DNA of 5,859 nt from Candidatus Krumholzibacteriia bacterium (lineage in GTDB: Bacteria > Krumholzibacteriota > Krumholzibacteriia > LZORAL124-64-63): contig DAOVTU010000227.1 in assembly GCA_030632925.1 (NCBI GenBank), positions 1 through 5,859 on the forward strand. The letters run 5' to 3'. Below the pieces are notes generated by a model. That model was not told where the DNA came from. It did no database searches and saw only the letters and a program-made list of their open reading frames with translations. The translations under genes were made by a program, and so were the position numbers. Shown piece after piece: positions 5,563 to 5,859 of this stretch. The stretch's first letter is position 1. The number at the start of each line of letters is the position of its first letter.

Positions 5563-5859
5563 AATCGCAGAAGTGAATTTCACCGATGTCTGATGCTGTT
5601 GGCCGTCATGGTTGGCCTGGCCGCTTCAGCCTCGGCCGCCGGCGAAGCCGATTCCGAGGCTGACTCCGAAATCAATTTGCCCGGTGTTGTTCATCTGGCC
5701 AGCTATCAGGCCACCGCTTTTTCCTACCACGACACGGGCACTCTGATTTGGCTCGCCGGGCCTGATGGAATTCTGCGCCTGGAGATCAGGCGTGCCGCCG
5801 ATGGCCATCACGGCGCCAACCTTCTGCAGCCACTTCTGGAACAACGGGGGCAGGGGTGG
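5536..5859 (+). CDS. Exported protein of unknown function, N-terminal part
   Basis: The frame is open from ATG 5536 to the window edge, giving 108 residues with no stop. ATG 5536 overlaps the preceding TGA as ATGA, a typical coupled start; ATGs at 5548 and 5560 are alternatives and shorten the protein by 4 or 8 residues without touching the rest. A Sec signal peptide is clear: basic N-R-R-S-E-F-H-R, a hydrophobic core L-M-L-L-A-V-M-V-G-L-A-A, and a likely cut after A-S-A (residues 32-34). The cysteine at residue 18 precedes the core and is not a lipobox. The mature start is acidic (E-A-D-S-E-A-D-S-E), followed by a probable beta-rich segment, S-Y-Q-A-T-A-F-S-Y-H-D-T-G-T-L. I do not recognise the family. 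Position after an exported TPR gene, plus the beta-like pattern, makes a LolA/LolB- or RseB-fold protein conceivable, but the visible sequence does not establish it. Confidence 0.75.
   Translation, partial: MTRAMTRAMNRRSEFHRCLMLLAVMVGLAASASAAGEADSEADSEINLPGVVHLASYQATAFSYHDTGTLIWLAGPDGILRLEIRRAADGHHGANLLQPLLEQRGQGW

Noticed and set aside
1..5859. A novel defence, mobile or biosynthetic system
   Set aside because: All genes are on one strand with uniform composition. Five of the seven are core fatty acid synthesis or RNA processing genes, and I see no integrase, transposase, inverted terminal repeats, tRNA, CRISPR repeats or toxin-antitoxin motifs.

Overview
This is a GC-rich bacterial chromosomal window carrying a collinear, all-plus-strand housekeeping cluster: the 3' end of fabD, then fabG, acpP, fabF and rnc, followed by a secreted tetratricopeptide-repeat (TPR) protein and the 5' end of a second exported protein. 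The two Sec-type signal peptides and the TPR family resemblance point to a Gram-negative (diderm) organism. The order fabD-fabG-acpP-fabF-rnc is widespread in bacteria and does not fix the phylum, so I do not name one.

Region 1 (1-1286) holds the end of malonyl-CoA:ACP transacylase (FabD), 3-oxoacyl-ACP reductase (FabG) and acyl carrier protein (AcpP), with short gaps of 54 and 33 nt and good ribosome binding sites. FabD loads malonyl groups onto AcpP, FabF condenses them with the growing acyl-ACP, and FabG reduces the 3-keto product. FabG and FabF keep all catalytic residues, and these fall at the same residue numbers as in the E. coli enzymes.

Region 2 (1287-1442) is the only sizeable intergenic space, 156 nt. 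It holds a strong GC-rich stem-loop without a U tract, a perfect TATAAT, a second stem-loop starting where a transcript from that box would begin, and a strong Shine-Dalgarno before a TTG start for fabF. It is the most interesting non-coding stretch and looks like a decoupling point between acpP and fabF.

Region 3 (1443-3561) holds fabF and rnc, 25 nt apart. RNase III has an unusually long N-terminal extension of about 50 residues. A 17-bp tandem duplication straddles the rnc stop.

Region 4 (3562-5859) holds a 633-aa exported TPR protein with a GTG start. The next gene overlaps its stop codon (ATGA), begins within a 12-bp tandem repeat offering three in-frame ATGs, encodes a signal peptide, and runs off the window. 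These last two genes are the least characterised part. I found no RNA genes, mobile elements, CRISPR arrays or integration signs, and no evidence of a dramatically new system.
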